A stretch of 20,834 nucleotides of DNA from an uncultured Mycoplasmatota bacterium (GCA_900552335.1 URZL01000016.1:1-20834), one strand, 5' to 3'; shown: positions 6,717-13,992, counted from the first letter of the stretch. Notes: a model not told the origin generated them from the sequence alone. A program made the numbers and translations.

Positions 6717-8192
6717 ATGAAAAAATATCTTAAAGATTATCCAAATTTAGTTGAAGAATGGAATTACAAAAAGAATGAAGAGTTGGGGCTTTTTTTAGAT
6801 AAAATAACAAGTAAAAATGGAAATAAAGCTTGGTGGATATGTAAAAAATGCGAAGGCGAATGGTTTGCTACAATAGCAGGTCGAACAGATAATCATGGTT
6901 GTCCATACTGTTCTGGGAGATTGGTAAAAAAAGGAATAAACGATTTGGAAACTTTATGTCCTGAAATAGCCAGTGAGTGGCATCCAACAAAAAACGGTAC
7001 CCTAAAACCTTATGAAGTTTCTATTAAATCATCAAAGAAAGTGTGGTGGTTGGGAAAATGCGGACATGAGTGGTGTGCATTAATTAGCAATAGAACAAAC
7101 GGCTCTGGATGTCCTAAGTGTAAATTATCAGCGGTTTCTTCTTTCCCTGAACAAGCTATTTATTATTATATGAAAAAAATTTATAGCGATACGCTTACTA
7201 GAGATACTCATTTAGGAGTAGAACTGGATATATATATTCCATCAATTAAAGTTGCTATTGAATACGATGGCGAAGCATGGCACAAAGGTAAGAAGAAAGA
7301 ACATGATATTAAAAAAAATAATATATGTAATCAAAATAATATTAAGTTAATAAGAATTCGAGAAAAGAAATTAGATACTATTGAAGGTTGTATTTCAATA
7401 GTAAGAGAAGATTCGAATAGCGATAAATCGTTAGAAAAATGTATCAAGAATTTATTTAAAATATTAAATTTACCAATTGATAATATTAATATTTTAAGAG
7501 ATACTCCTTTAATTTTAGAACAATATTCGGCAATTCAATTAAACAATAGCTTGGCAAAATGTTTTCCTGATATTGCTGATGAATGGCATCCAACAAAAAA
7601 TGGAAATCTGACTCCAGATCAAATATCAAAAGGTTCAAGAAGAATTGTTTGGTGGTTGGGAAAATGTGGACATGAATATGAAATGGTTGTTAGTGAAAGA
7701 ACAAATATAAGAAAAAATGGAAAAGCATACGGTTGTCCAGTATGTGCTGGAAAAAGAGTGCTAAAAGGTATTAATGATTTAAAAACGCTATATCCTTCTA
7801 TTGCTAGTGAATGGGATTATGAAAAAAACGTAGGTATACCATCAGATTTTTTAGCTAATAGTAATCAAAATATTTGGTGGAGATGTTCTAAAGGACATTC
7901 TTGGAATGCTAAGATTCAATCAAGAACTCATGCAAAATCTAATTGCCCATATTGTAGTAATAAAAAAGTATTAAAAGGTTATAATGATTTGAAAACAGTT
8001 TGCCCTGAATTAGTAAAAGATTGGGATTATCAAAAAAATAATAAATTAAATATAAAGCCAGATGCTATTACTTTTGGAAGTAATAAGAGAGTGTGTTGGA
8101 AATGTCATTTGTGTGGACATGAGTGGGATACCTATGTATGTAGTAGAACCAAGAAAAAAACTAAATGTCCAAAATGTGGCAGAAAAAAATAA
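6717..8192 (+). CDS. Zinc-ribbon-array protein with embedded PD-(D/E)XK-like nuclease domain
   Basis: The 491 residues contain five related zinc-ribbon/treble-clef units of the kind annotated DUF4379 (at about 7-65, 80-136, 281-343, 359-413 and 428-487). Each has WW or CW, a CxxC or K-C-G-H-E-W knuckle, an S/G-R-T step and a closing C-P-x-C. Units are linked by the motif GINDLKTLCPEIASEWHPTK or variants. Between units 2 and 3 (about 140-225) lies a domain resembling Vsr/DUF559 endonucleases: E145 in FPEQ, D171 in ELDIYIP, E182 and D184 in IEYDGEAWH, His189, D197, and IKLIRIRE at 209-216. I infer a DNA-binding nuclease, possibly defensive. It shares a promoter and terminator with the gene at 8207 (14-bp gap). 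Its substrate is unknown. Confidence 0.75.
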   Translation: MKKYLKDYPNLVEEWNYKKNEELGLFLDKITSKNGNKAWWICKKCEGEWFATIAGRTDNHGCPYCSGRLVKKGINDLETLCPEIASEWHPTKNGTLKPYEVSIKSSKKVWWLGKCGHEWCALISNRTNGSGCPKCKLSAVSSFPEQAIYYYMKKIYSDTLTRDTHLGVELDIYIPSIKVAIEYDGEAWHKGKKKEHDIKKNNICNQNNIKLIRIREKKLDTIEGCISIVREDSNSDKSLEKCIKNLFKILNLPIDNINILRDTPLILEQYSAIQLNNSLAKCFPDIADEWHPTKNGNLTPDQISKGSRRIVWWLGKCGHEYEMVVSERTNIRKNGKAYGCPVCAGKRVLKGINDLKTLYPSIASEWDYEKNVGIPSDFLANSNQNIWWRCSKGHSWNAKIQSRTHAKSNCPYCSNKKVLKGYNDLKTVCPELVKDWDYQKNNKLNIKPDAITFGSNKRVCWKCHLCGHEWDTYVCSRTKKKTKCPKCGRKK

Positions 8193-8206
8193 TGGAAGGT
8201 GAAATA

Positions 8207-8815
8207 ATGATTGATTTACCACAAACAAGAAGTATATCATTAAAAAGTTATATAGAAGATATAAAAAAGTCCATAAAAGATGGAAATTATTTATCAGTTT
8301 TATGTATATCATTAATAATACCTGATATATGCATTAATTATCTTGATTGGGATAACAAAGATGGGAAAGGATATAAAAAATGGATTGATAAATATATCAC
8401 CGAAAGTTATTTGCCTTCAACCAAATATAATAGTAATCGTAAAAGACGCGAAATTGATGACATTAAATTTGATGGTAAAGCATGTTACTCATTAAGATGT
8501 TCTATATTACATGAAGGAACCACACCATTAGAAACTAAATTATTAAAAACAGAAGGAATAAAAAAGTATAAAACAATCCAACTATGTGTAAATAGTAGAA
8601 GTAATTTAGATTACCAATATGGTGAATCAAAGAGTTTAGTTACATCTCCAAATCACAAAGAATACTCTATGAGAATTAATGTAGTTAATTTTGCTAAAGA
8701 AATGATAGACGGATGTAATAAATTTCTTGAAGAAGAAAAAATAGATGATATAAGATTATTTACTATGATTGATTGGGATAATAGAAATGGTGAAATTATA
8801 TTTACACCAAATTAG
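8207..8815 (+). CDS. Uncharacterised protein with R-x4-H motif (HEPN-like?)
   Basis: This is a 202-residue soluble, mostly helical protein. I recognise no named family. The central sequence GKACYSLRCSILHEG at 90-104 contains R97-x4-H102. An R-x4-6-H motif in a helical protein is the signature of HEPN RNases, and similar Y-x-L-R-C-x-x-L-H-E-G motifs occur in hypothetical proteins of mobile elements. An upstream hydrophobic helix (LSVLCISLIIPDICINYL) and KKWIDKYI fit that group. I choose the ATG at 8207 because AAGGTGA at 8196-8202 lies just before it; the upstream ATG at 8165 lacks a ribosome site and overlaps the previous gene. It is the second gene of an operon with the zinc-ribbon nuclease, so a joint role is likely. 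Confidence 0.65.
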   Translation: MIDLPQTRSISLKSYIEDIKKSIKDGNYLSVLCISLIIPDICINYLDWDNKDGKGYKKWIDKYITESYLPSTKYNSNRKRREIDDIKFDGKACYSLRCSILHEGTTPLETKLLKTEGIKKYKTIQLCVNSRSNLDYQYGESKSLVTSPNHKEYSMRINVVNFAKEMIDGCNKFLEEEKIDDIRLFTMIDWDNRNGEIIFTPN

Positions 8816-8837
8816 TAATAATTGATAGTTGTCAAAT

Positions 8838-8886
8838 GTGCGATGAAGAAGTAGAAATACTTCTTTTTCTTTTACTCTTATCGCAC
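8838..8886 (+). terminator. Terminator hairpin nested in a longer inverted repeat
   Basis: The inner 8-bp stem AAGAAGTA/TACTTCTT (8846-8853 with 8858-8865) closes a GAAA tetraloop and runs into a T-rich tract, a good terminator for the operon 6717-8815. It is bracketed by perfect 7-bp arms GTGCGAT (8838-8844) and ATCGCAC (8880-8886), unusual for a terminator, just upstream of the recombinase. Confidence 0.8.
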
Positions 8887-8935
8887 CCTAAACTTATTTT
8901 TATAAAAATGATAATTTCTTTGTAGAGGTGATTTA

Positions 8936-10368
8936 ATGAAAAGAAAGGTAGCAATATATGCTAGAGTTTCAACAGAACATGAAGCTCAATTATCTGCTTT
9001 AGATAATCAAGTTCAATACTATGATGAAATTTTAAAGAAAAATCCTGATTGGATTCTTTATGATAGATACATAGATGAAGGATTAAGTGGCACATCTACA
9101 AAGAAGAGAAAAAACTTTATGAGAATGATGGAGGATGCAAAAGCAGGAAGATTTGATTTGATAGTTACTCGTGAAGTATCAAGATTTGCAAGAAACACAG
9201 TTGATACATTACAAGAAACTAGAAAGTTAAAAAATATAGGAGTAGAAGTATATTTTATAGATGATAATATTTGGACATTTAATGATGAAGATGGTGAATT
9301 AAAACTAACTATTATGGCTACATTAGCTCAAAATGAAAGTAAGAAAACTTCTCAAAGAGTTAAAGCTGGACAATTGATATCATTTCAAAATGGAGTATTC
9401 TATGGAACTGGTAATATACTTGGGTATGATAAAGTTGGTAAAGATTTAATAATTAATGAAGATCAAGCTGAAATAATAGATTTATTTATTCAGAATATTT
9501 AAATGGAAAAGGTATAGTTAAAATAGCAGATGAATTAACTGAAAGAGGAGCAATTACATCAACTGGATTATCAAGATGGAGTGCTGCTTATGTATCTAGA
9601 GTATTAAGAAATCCATTTTATTCAGGTACTATAGTTTATAGAAAATCTTATATACCAGATTATTTAGAACAAAAACCTAAAATGAATTATGGAGAAGTAG
9701 AACAAGTAGTAGTTGAAGGTAGACATGAGCTAATTATATCTAAAGAAGATTTTAAGCAAGTTCAACAAATTATGGATAGTCATTCTAAACCAATAAAATT
9801 GGGTAGAAGACAAGCAACTGGAGTAACTAAAAATATATGGAGTAAAAAATTAGTATGTGAATGTGGATCTAACTTTAATAGAAAGATTTATCATAAGAAT
9901 AAAAATGAAACAACATATTGTTATGTTTGCTATAACAAGAAAATGCGACCAAAGAATAGATATAAAGATAGTTGTGAAGTCAAAGAAGTTCAAGAATGGA
10001 AATTACAATATATGGCTGAAACAATATTTAGAAATTTCACACATGATACAGATAATCGAAAAGAATTATATGAAAGATTAATGAAAGGAGTGAATATAGA
10101 TGAACATCCGGAGATTAAAATAAAAAAACGAATTGATAAATTAAATCAATAGATAGAAAACGAATCATCCAAGTTAGATAGATTAATTGATACCTATTTA
10201 GATGAAACTATAGATGTCGCAATGTATGATATGTTTCAAAAAAAAGTATCAAGTAGAATAGAAAAATATAAAATAGAAAAAAGTGAATTAGAAAAACAAT
10301 ATGAATCTATAGAACCATTAGAAGTTAGGATTGAAAATGCTAAAAAGAAAATAAGAAGATTATTATGA
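8936..10368 (+). pseudogene. Large serine recombinase, broken by a frameshift and a nonsense codon
   Basis: The intact protein would cut and rejoin att sites by a serine nucleophile. The N-terminal resolvase domain is clear: [11 protein letters not shown] with Ser12, [30 protein letters not shown] and [18 protein letters not shown]. The frame breaks near 9480-9500 (stop at 9500-9502). The next frame continues without a gap as [19 protein letters not shown], then the recombinase domain VSRVLRNPFYSG and a Cys-rich zinc ribbon around LVCECGSNFNRKIYHK. One inserted base would rejoin the frames. A second break is an in-frame TAG at 10150-10152, after which a coiled-coil tail runs to TGA at 10366-10368. 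That tail looks short for the family, so the 3' end may also be lost. AGAGGTGAT precedes the ATG. It is probably inactive unless read by frameshifting and stop suppression. Confidence 0.88.
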
Positions 10369-10374
10369 TATAAT
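10366..10374 (+). promoter_or_regulatory. Extended -10 promoter of the protease gene
   Basis: TGATATAAT; its TGA is the last codon of the recombinase remnant. The ATG at 10393 is 18 bases after the -10, giving a leader of only about 12 nucleotides with GGAG at 10381-10384 at its start. Confidence 0.6.
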
Positions 10375-10392
10375 ATTTTTGGAGTGATTAAA

Positions 10393-11208
10393 ATGAGTTT
10401 ATCTGAACAATTAATTTATTGTACAACTAAAATAATATCAGTTTTGGATGAAAAAACAATTTCAACTGGCACAGGTTTTTTTATGAATTTTAATATAGAT
10501 GTTGAAAAAGATACTTATCAACCCGTAATTATAACAAATAAACATGTAGTTGCTGATGCCAAGAAAATTATTTTTTCAATATGCAAAGCAGATGATAATA
10601 ACAAACCATTAGATACAGAAAGATTCACAATTACTTTGGATTCATTTAGAATAATAAATCACCCATCTGATGATGTTGATTTGTGCGCTATTCCTATTGC
10701 AGATCTAGATTCATTAACAAATCAAAATAAAGTAAAACTATTTAGAGGTAATTTTGGGACTGATTTATTAATAAGCAATACAGAAATAAAAGAATGTTCC
10801 GCAATGGAAGATATAATAATGATTGGTTATCCTAACGGTTTAGAGGACACATATAATAATAAGCCGATAATTCGTAAAGGAATAACATCTACTCATATGA
10901 AATTTAATTACAACGGTAAAAAAGAATTTTTAATAGATATGGCATGTTTTCCTGGTTCAAGTGGTTCTCCTATATTCTTTTGTAATGAATCTTCATATAC
11001 GGTAGGGAATAATGTTATTATTGGATCAAGATGTAGATTATTAGGATTATTATATGCTGGGCCACAACATACGGGAGTAGGTACGATAGTATTTGAAAAT
11101 ATTCCAACAAATCCTAAAACAGTAATTAATATCCCAAATAACCTTGGTGTAGTTATTAAAGCTGAAAGAATTAAAGAATTAGAAGATGTTATGAAAGACA
11201 TGAATTAA
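10393..11208 (+). CDS. Trypsin-like serine protease, cytosolic
   Basis: This 271-residue protein has a chymotrypsin-fold catalytic triad. His51 lies in VIITNKHVVADAK, Asp96 in DDVDLCAIPI and Ser190 in CFPGSSGSPIF. The leading STGTGFF at 24-30 is the usual first strand motif. There is no signal peptide, membrane helix or PDZ domain, so it is a stand-alone intracellular protease, unlike HtrA/DegP. Such lone trypsin-like domains are found in bacterial mobile and defence loci, often as effectors, but here no sensor partner adjoins it. I choose ATG 10393, with GGAG nine bases upstream, over GTG 10384. It follows the recombinase wreck directly and is followed by repeat copy 1, so it may be the last cargo gene of the first island module. 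Confidence 0.8.
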   Translation: MSLSEQLIYCTTKIISVLDEKTISTGTGFFMNFNIDVEKDTYQPVIITNKHVVADAKKIIFSICKADDNNKPLDTERFTITLDSFRIINHPSDDVDLCAIPIADLDSLTNQNKVKLFRGNFGTDLLISNTEIKECSAMEDIIMIGYPNGLEDTYNNKPIIRKGITSTHMKFNYNGKKEFLIDMACFPGSSGSPIFFCNESSYTVGNNVIIGSRCRLLGLLYAGPQHTGVGTIVFENIPTNPKTVINIPNNLGVVIKAERIKELEDVMKDMN

Positions 11209-11222
11209 TATAAAAAGTCATT

Positions 11223-11252
11223 TTAGTCAAAAAATAGAACGGCATATCGTTC
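11223..11252 (+). other. Direct-repeat 14-mer and small hairpin after the protease
   Basis: TTAGTCAAAAAATA at 11223-11236 is identical to 6057-6070 upstream of the XRE gene. It is followed by hairpin GAACG/CGTTC (11237-11241 with 11248-11252). The two 14-mers bracket the XRE-to-protease unit. AT-rich 14-mers can recur by chance. Confidence 0.4.
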
Positions 11253-11280
11253 AGTTTAGTTTTCCGATAGTGCTTGGCTC

Positions 11281-11296
11281 ACAAGCCACAATTAAA
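11281..11296 (+). repeat. Island repeat, copy 1
   Basis: ACAAGCCACAATTAAA, identical over 16 bases to copy 3 at 14698 and close to copy 2 at 13935 and to the ppdK 3' end. Here a GAAAAATAG like that at the ppdK stop also follows (11302-11310), then the terminator at 11320. Confidence 0.7.
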
Positions 11297-11319
11297 TCAA
11301 AGAAAAATAGGTAATGAAT

Positions 11320-11344
11320 AGACTAGAGTAATCTAGTCTTTTTT
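11320..11344 (+). terminator. Terminator after repeat copy 1
   Basis: An 8-bp stem AGACTAGA/TCTAGTCT with a GTAA (GNRA) loop is followed by six T. The core is identical to the terminator at 13970-13992 and similar to that of ppdK. Confidence 0.85.
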
Positions 11345-11345
11345 A

Positions 11346-11354
11346 TGATATAAT
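11346..11354 (+). promoter_or_regulatory. Extended -10 promoter of the HAD-NUDIX operon
   Basis: TGATATAAT directly after the preceding terminator T-run; the ATG at 11375 is 20 bases downstream with AGGATGTGAT as ribosome site. Confidence 0.6.
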
Positions 11355-11374
11355 TAATTATAGGATGTGATGAT

Positions 11375-11944
11375 ATGAAAAAAATAGCGCTTGATTTGGA
11401 TGGGGTTGTATTTGATTCAGAAAACTTATATAGAGTATATACAGAAATATATGATGTAGAAAAAAATAAAAAAGATACTATAGTGGATAATACACAAAGA
11501 ATATTTCAAAAAAGGTATGATTGGTCAGAAGAAGAGTTTAAAGATTTTTATAATTCTAATGCTGAAATTGTATTAAAAACTGCTAATTTTATGACAGGAG
11601 TAGATATCGTATTAAATAAACTAAAAGATTATTTTGAATTTATTGTAGTAACAGCTAGAAATGATTTTGAAACTGAAATAGCTATTGAAAAACTAAAAAC
11701 AATTGGATTTGGAAATATCAAAGTTTTTAATAACGAACATCATAAAATTGATAAGTTATTAGAAGAACATGTAGATTATATGATTGATGATGATAACAAT
11801 ATTTGTATTAATGCATCAGATAATGGTATATGTGCACTCTATTTTAAAAATAATGCTTCAAATAAAGTTGACAAAGAAAATGTTATTAATGTAAATAATT
11901 GGGGAGAAATATATAAATACTTAATGTTAAATAAAGGAGAATAA
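11375..11944 (+). CDS. HAD-superfamily 5'(3')-nucleotidase-like phosphatase
   Basis: This 189-residue HAD hydrolase has all four motifs. Motif I is LDLDGVVFDS with nucleophile Asp7 and Asp9, motif II is VVTARND with Thr93, motif III is Lys124 or Lys127 in HHKIDKLL, and motif IV is DYMIDDDNN with Asp138-Asp140. A helical cap lies between about residues 15 and 80. The T-A-R-N motif II and overall size fit the 5'(3')-deoxyribonucleotidase (NT5C) group, so a small nucleotide or sugar phosphate is a likely substrate; this is inferred from family. It starts the operon, with the NUDIX gene beginning two bases after its stop codon. Confidence 0.8.
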   Translation: MKKIALDLDGVVFDSENLYRVYTEIYDVEKNKKDTIVDNTQRIFQKRYDWSEEEFKDFYNSNAEIVLKTANFMTGVDIVLNKLKDYFEFIVVTARNDFETEIAIEKLKTIGFGNIKVFNNEHHKIDKLLEEHVDYMIDDDNNICINASDNGICALYFKNNASNKVDKENVINVNNWGEIYKYLMLNKGE

Positions 11945-11945
11945 T

Positions 11946-12533
11946 ATGGAATTTAGAAGGATGAGAGAATACTCTCATGAAGAATTTGTTGATTTGATTT
12001 TAAGTTTAAGTGAAGAAGAACTACTAGAACTTAGTAAAAATTACGGAGGATATCCAGTATTGTTTAGAATGGCTTTAGATGATAGAATTAGTCACATACC
12101 ATTTATTCAAACAGGGGCAGCCATTATTATTGAGAATAATAATGGAGAAATATTACTTCAAGAAAGAACTGATAGAAATAAGTGGGGATTACCTGGAGGA
12201 TGTCAAGATCTTGGAGAAGATTTAAGAGAAACTGCTGTGAGAGAGGCATATGAAGAAACTGGTTTAAAATTTGATCCAAACAAATTGATTTTAATAGATA
12301 CTTTATCTGGAAACTCAAGAAAGAATAGTTATCCAAATGGAGATATTGTTTATAATAACACATCGCTTTATTTAGCTAGAGTATCTAATATTGATGTAAA
12401 TAATTTAAAAGGTGATTCTGAAACTAAAAGATTAGAATTTTTTAAAACAGATGAAGTACCTGAAAATCTAATGGATGTTGATTTGATTAAATCATATATT
12501 TCATATTTAAATAAAAAAGCACCAGAAGATTAA
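11946..12533 (+). CDS. NUDIX hydrolase
   Basis: This 195-residue protein has a perfect Nudix box: G85-x5-E91-x7-R99-E100-A-Y-E103-E104-T-G106-L107. NUDIX enzymes cleave nucleoside diphosphates linked to another group X, such as ADP-ribose, NADH, dinucleotide polyphosphates or damaged NTPs. The N-terminal 50 residues (HEEFVDLILSLSEEELLELS) form an extra helical region before strand GAAIIIENNNGEILLQE, as in some ADP-ribose/NADH pyrophosphatase-like members. The substrate cannot be told from the box. Ribosome site AAAGGAG lies in the end of the HAD gene, so the two are co-translated. Its place beside a nucleotidase and a possible ADP-ribosyltransferase-like gene makes ADP-ribose chemistry attractive but unproven. 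Confidence 0.9.
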   Translation: MEFRRMREYSHEEFVDLILSLSEEELLELSKNYGGYPVLFRMALDDRISHIPFIQTGAAIIIENNNGEILLQERTDRNKWGLPGGCQDLGEDLRETAVREAYEETGLKFDPNKLILIDTLSGNSRKNSYPNGDIVYNNTSLYLARVSNIDVNNLKGDSETKRLEFFKTDEVPENLMDVDLIKSYISYLNKKAPED

Positions 12534-12576
12534 GATATTAAGAATTATTAAAATATGGTTGAATTGATGAAGAGCA

Positions 12577-12585
12577 TGATATAAT
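12577..12585 (+). promoter_or_regulatory. Extended -10 promoter of the kinase/ART-like pair
   Basis: TGATATAAT, 23 bases before the ATG at 12609; GAGG at 12601-12604 is the ribosome site. The 75-base gap after the NUDIX gene has no terminator, so read-through is also possible. Confidence 0.55.
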
Positions 12586-12608
12586 TATATTGAGGGATAT
12601 GAGGTCTT

Positions 12609-13175
12609 ATGAGTAAAGAATTAAAACAAAACCAAAATACACTTTATATTGATTTGTATATTGATAATGAACCATATATAAAAGATCTTACTAATGATAG
12701 AATTATTAATCTTACTGGAGAATCAGGTAGTGGAAAATCTTATTTTAGTAATAAATACATTAAAGATCATAATTATATAGTTATTGATACAGATATAGTA
12801 TTTAGTGATGAGGAATCTGATAACAAAGAAAGTGTTGAATTAAGGAGCATTTTTAATGATAAACCCAAAGATTATTTAATTACAAATTTTGATGAATTTT
12901 ATTTAAAAACTTTGGACTATTTTAAAGACAGCAATAAAACTTTAGTTGTTGACTCAGCACAATATAGAAATATAAAAGATTATTCTCTTTTAAAAGGCAA
13001 AATTATTGTTATGAGAACATGCATCAATACTTGTTATGAGAGAACTTTAAGTAGATGGAAAAGCAAAAATGAATATAATGAAGAAGAATATCAAAAATTT
13101 GCTGATAGAAAAAAAGGAATGTTTGAATGGTACCATTCATTGAATACATTTTTAGAAAATATAGATAAAATGTGA
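12609..13175 (+). CDS. P-loop kinase-like protein
   Basis: This 188-residue protein has a Walker A motif GESGSGKS at 37-44 preceded by strand RIINLT, an early acidic strand NYIVIDTDIVF at about 57-67, a Walker B-like strand KTLVVDSAQ near 114-122, and a basic lid region (ERTLSRWKSK) near 144-153. This layout is that of small nucleoside/nucleotide or polynucleotide-kinase-like enzymes rather than AAA+ ATPases. The N-terminal 30 residues (LYIDLYIDNEPYIKDLT) are extra strands before the P-loop. I do not recognise a named family. It overlaps or abuts the next gene, whose ribosome site GAGG lies over its stop, so they are coupled. The phosphate acceptor is unknown. Confidence 0.75.
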   Translation: MSKELKQNQNTLYIDLYIDNEPYIKDLTNDRIINLTGESGSGKSYFSNKYIKDHNYIVIDTDIVFSDEESDNKESVELRSIFNDKPKDYLITNFDEFYLKTLDYFKDSNKTLVVDSAQYRNIKDYSLLKGKIIVMRTCINTCYERTLSRWKSKNEYNEEEYQKFADRKKGMFEWYHSLNTFLENIDKM

Positions 13176-13183
13176 GGCGTAAT

Positions 13184-13861
13184 ATGGCAAATATAAATTC
13201 AAATGATTATTACTATTATTTACATAAAACTATTATTGATAGTCCTGAAAAGATAGAAAGTTTTTTTAATGAAGGATTGAAAAGTAGATGTCATTATAGT
13301 ATTCATTCTACAATGGCTAGAATTAACGAACAGGATTTACGAAATAATGGTTTAGAAAAAGAAATAAAAGATTATTTAGGACAAGGACAAGATTATAATG
13401 CAGTATTTATTATAAAAATTCCTAAAAGATATTTAAGAGATACAATACATCATGATGGCAAAATGGACCCTGCCATTCCTATGTTTAGAGAATATTCTGA
13501 AGAAGACTGGTATTGGAATTCATTGTTTACACCAAAACTAATTCAGGGTGTTTATTGTAGAGATATTGATAAATCATTTACTAATCCTAATTTTAATCCA
13601 GTATTTGATCCAAGCGGTTGTCAATTTTCTGATGAGCAAGTAACTAATTTTGATAGTGTAAATGCAACTGATTGGAAAAAAATGGCCACTGATAGAAAAC
13701 AATATTCTTTTCAACAATTATATATTGGTGATAAATCTAGTAAAACTTGGGATAAAGTAGTCAGTCATTATTCGCAATTATATGGAATTCAACCAACTCA
13801 AATGGTTAAGTATGAAATGTCTGATAATGATAAACAATTATTTGGTGGTAAAACTTTATAA
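13184..13861 (+). CDS. Uncharacterised protein, possible ADP-ribosyltransferase fold
   Basis: This is a 225-residue soluble protein. The opening YYYYLHKTIIDSPEKIESFF followed by NEGLKS, then SIHSTM at 39-44, resembles the start of ADP-ribosyltransferase-fold proteins (DarT, KptA/Tpt1 and relatives), where a His in L/Y-H-x-T binds NAD and a helix before G-L follows. Later come YNAVFIIKIPKRYL at 71-84 and FTPKLIQGVYCRD at 115-127, a pattern I have seen in unnamed Bacillota proteins. No catalytic glutamate can be assigned with confidence, so the fold is a guess. I use ATG 13184 with TGAGG at 13173-13177; a GTG at 13172 overlaps the kinase stop and has no ribosome site. Confidence 0.5.
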   Translation: MANINSNDYYYYLHKTIIDSPEKIESFFNEGLKSRCHYSIHSTMARINEQDLRNNGLEKEIKDYLGQGQDYNAVFIIKIPKRYLRDTIHHDGKMDPAIPMFREYSEEDWYWNSLFTPKLIQGVYCRDIDKSFTNPNFNPVFDPSGCQFSDEQVTNFDSVNATDWKKMATDRKQYSFQQLYIGDKSSKTWDKVVSHYSQLYGIQPTQMVKYEMSDNDKQLFGGKTL

Positions 13862-13867
13862 TCAATA

Positions 13868-13876
13868 TGATATAAT
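13868..13876 (+). promoter_or_regulatory. Extended -10 promoter with no gene after it
   Basis: TGATATAAT just after the stop of the gene at 13184. The next feature downstream is a terminator at 13970, with no credible reading frame between. Confidence 0.6.
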
Positions 13877-13900
13877 AAATTTAGATAAGCACCCTGGTAG

Positions 13901-13959
13901 AATAGTGTTTTGATTTTCAAACTTGGCAGGGGGCACAAGCCACAATCAAGACTAAAAAT
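13901..13959 (+). repeat. Island repeat, copy 2 (long form)
   Basis: The core ACAAGCCACAATCAA is at 13935-13949. It is preceded by AATAGTGTTTTGATTTTC... (from 13901), which aligns with 14666-14690 at copy 3, and followed by CTAAAAATAA, also shared with copy 3. Confidence 0.7.
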
Positions 13960-13969
13960 AACTAATTAG

Positions 13970-13992
13970 GACTAGAGTAATCTAGTCTTTTT
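13970..13992 (+). terminator. Terminator after repeat copy 2
   Basis: GACTAGA/TCTAGTC (13970-13976 with 13981-13987) with GTAA loop and five T; same 18-base core as the terminator at 11321-11338. Confidence 0.85.

Larger units (their letters stand above)
13883..13992 (+). ncRNA. Candidate small RNA of about 110 nt
   Basis: Its own extended -10 (13868-13876) and a strong terminator (13970-13992) define a short transcript without an ORF. It could fold by pairing GCACCCTG (13889-13896) with CAGGGGGC (13927-13934), one A-G mismatch, around a TTTTGATTTTCAAA hairpin-prone loop. It contains repeat copy 2. Expression is not shown; it may instead be a relic of an integration site. Confidence 0.4.

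Noticed and set aside
8046..8312. Minus-strand frame spanning the end of the zinc-ribbon gene and start of the next
   Set aside because: It crosses the junction of two well-supported plus-strand genes and looks like a random hydrophobic AT-rich translation.
9857..10081. Alternative plus-strand frame inside the recombinase zinc-ribbon region
   Set aside because: It overlaps a frame with clear recombinase motifs and encodes a low-complexity product with no motif.
13889..13945. tRNA-like look of TGGTAGAATAG (D-arm-like) with a hairpin after it
   Set aside because: No 7-bp acceptor stem, no 5+7 anticodon arm and no TTC-type T arm could be found, so it is not a tRNA.
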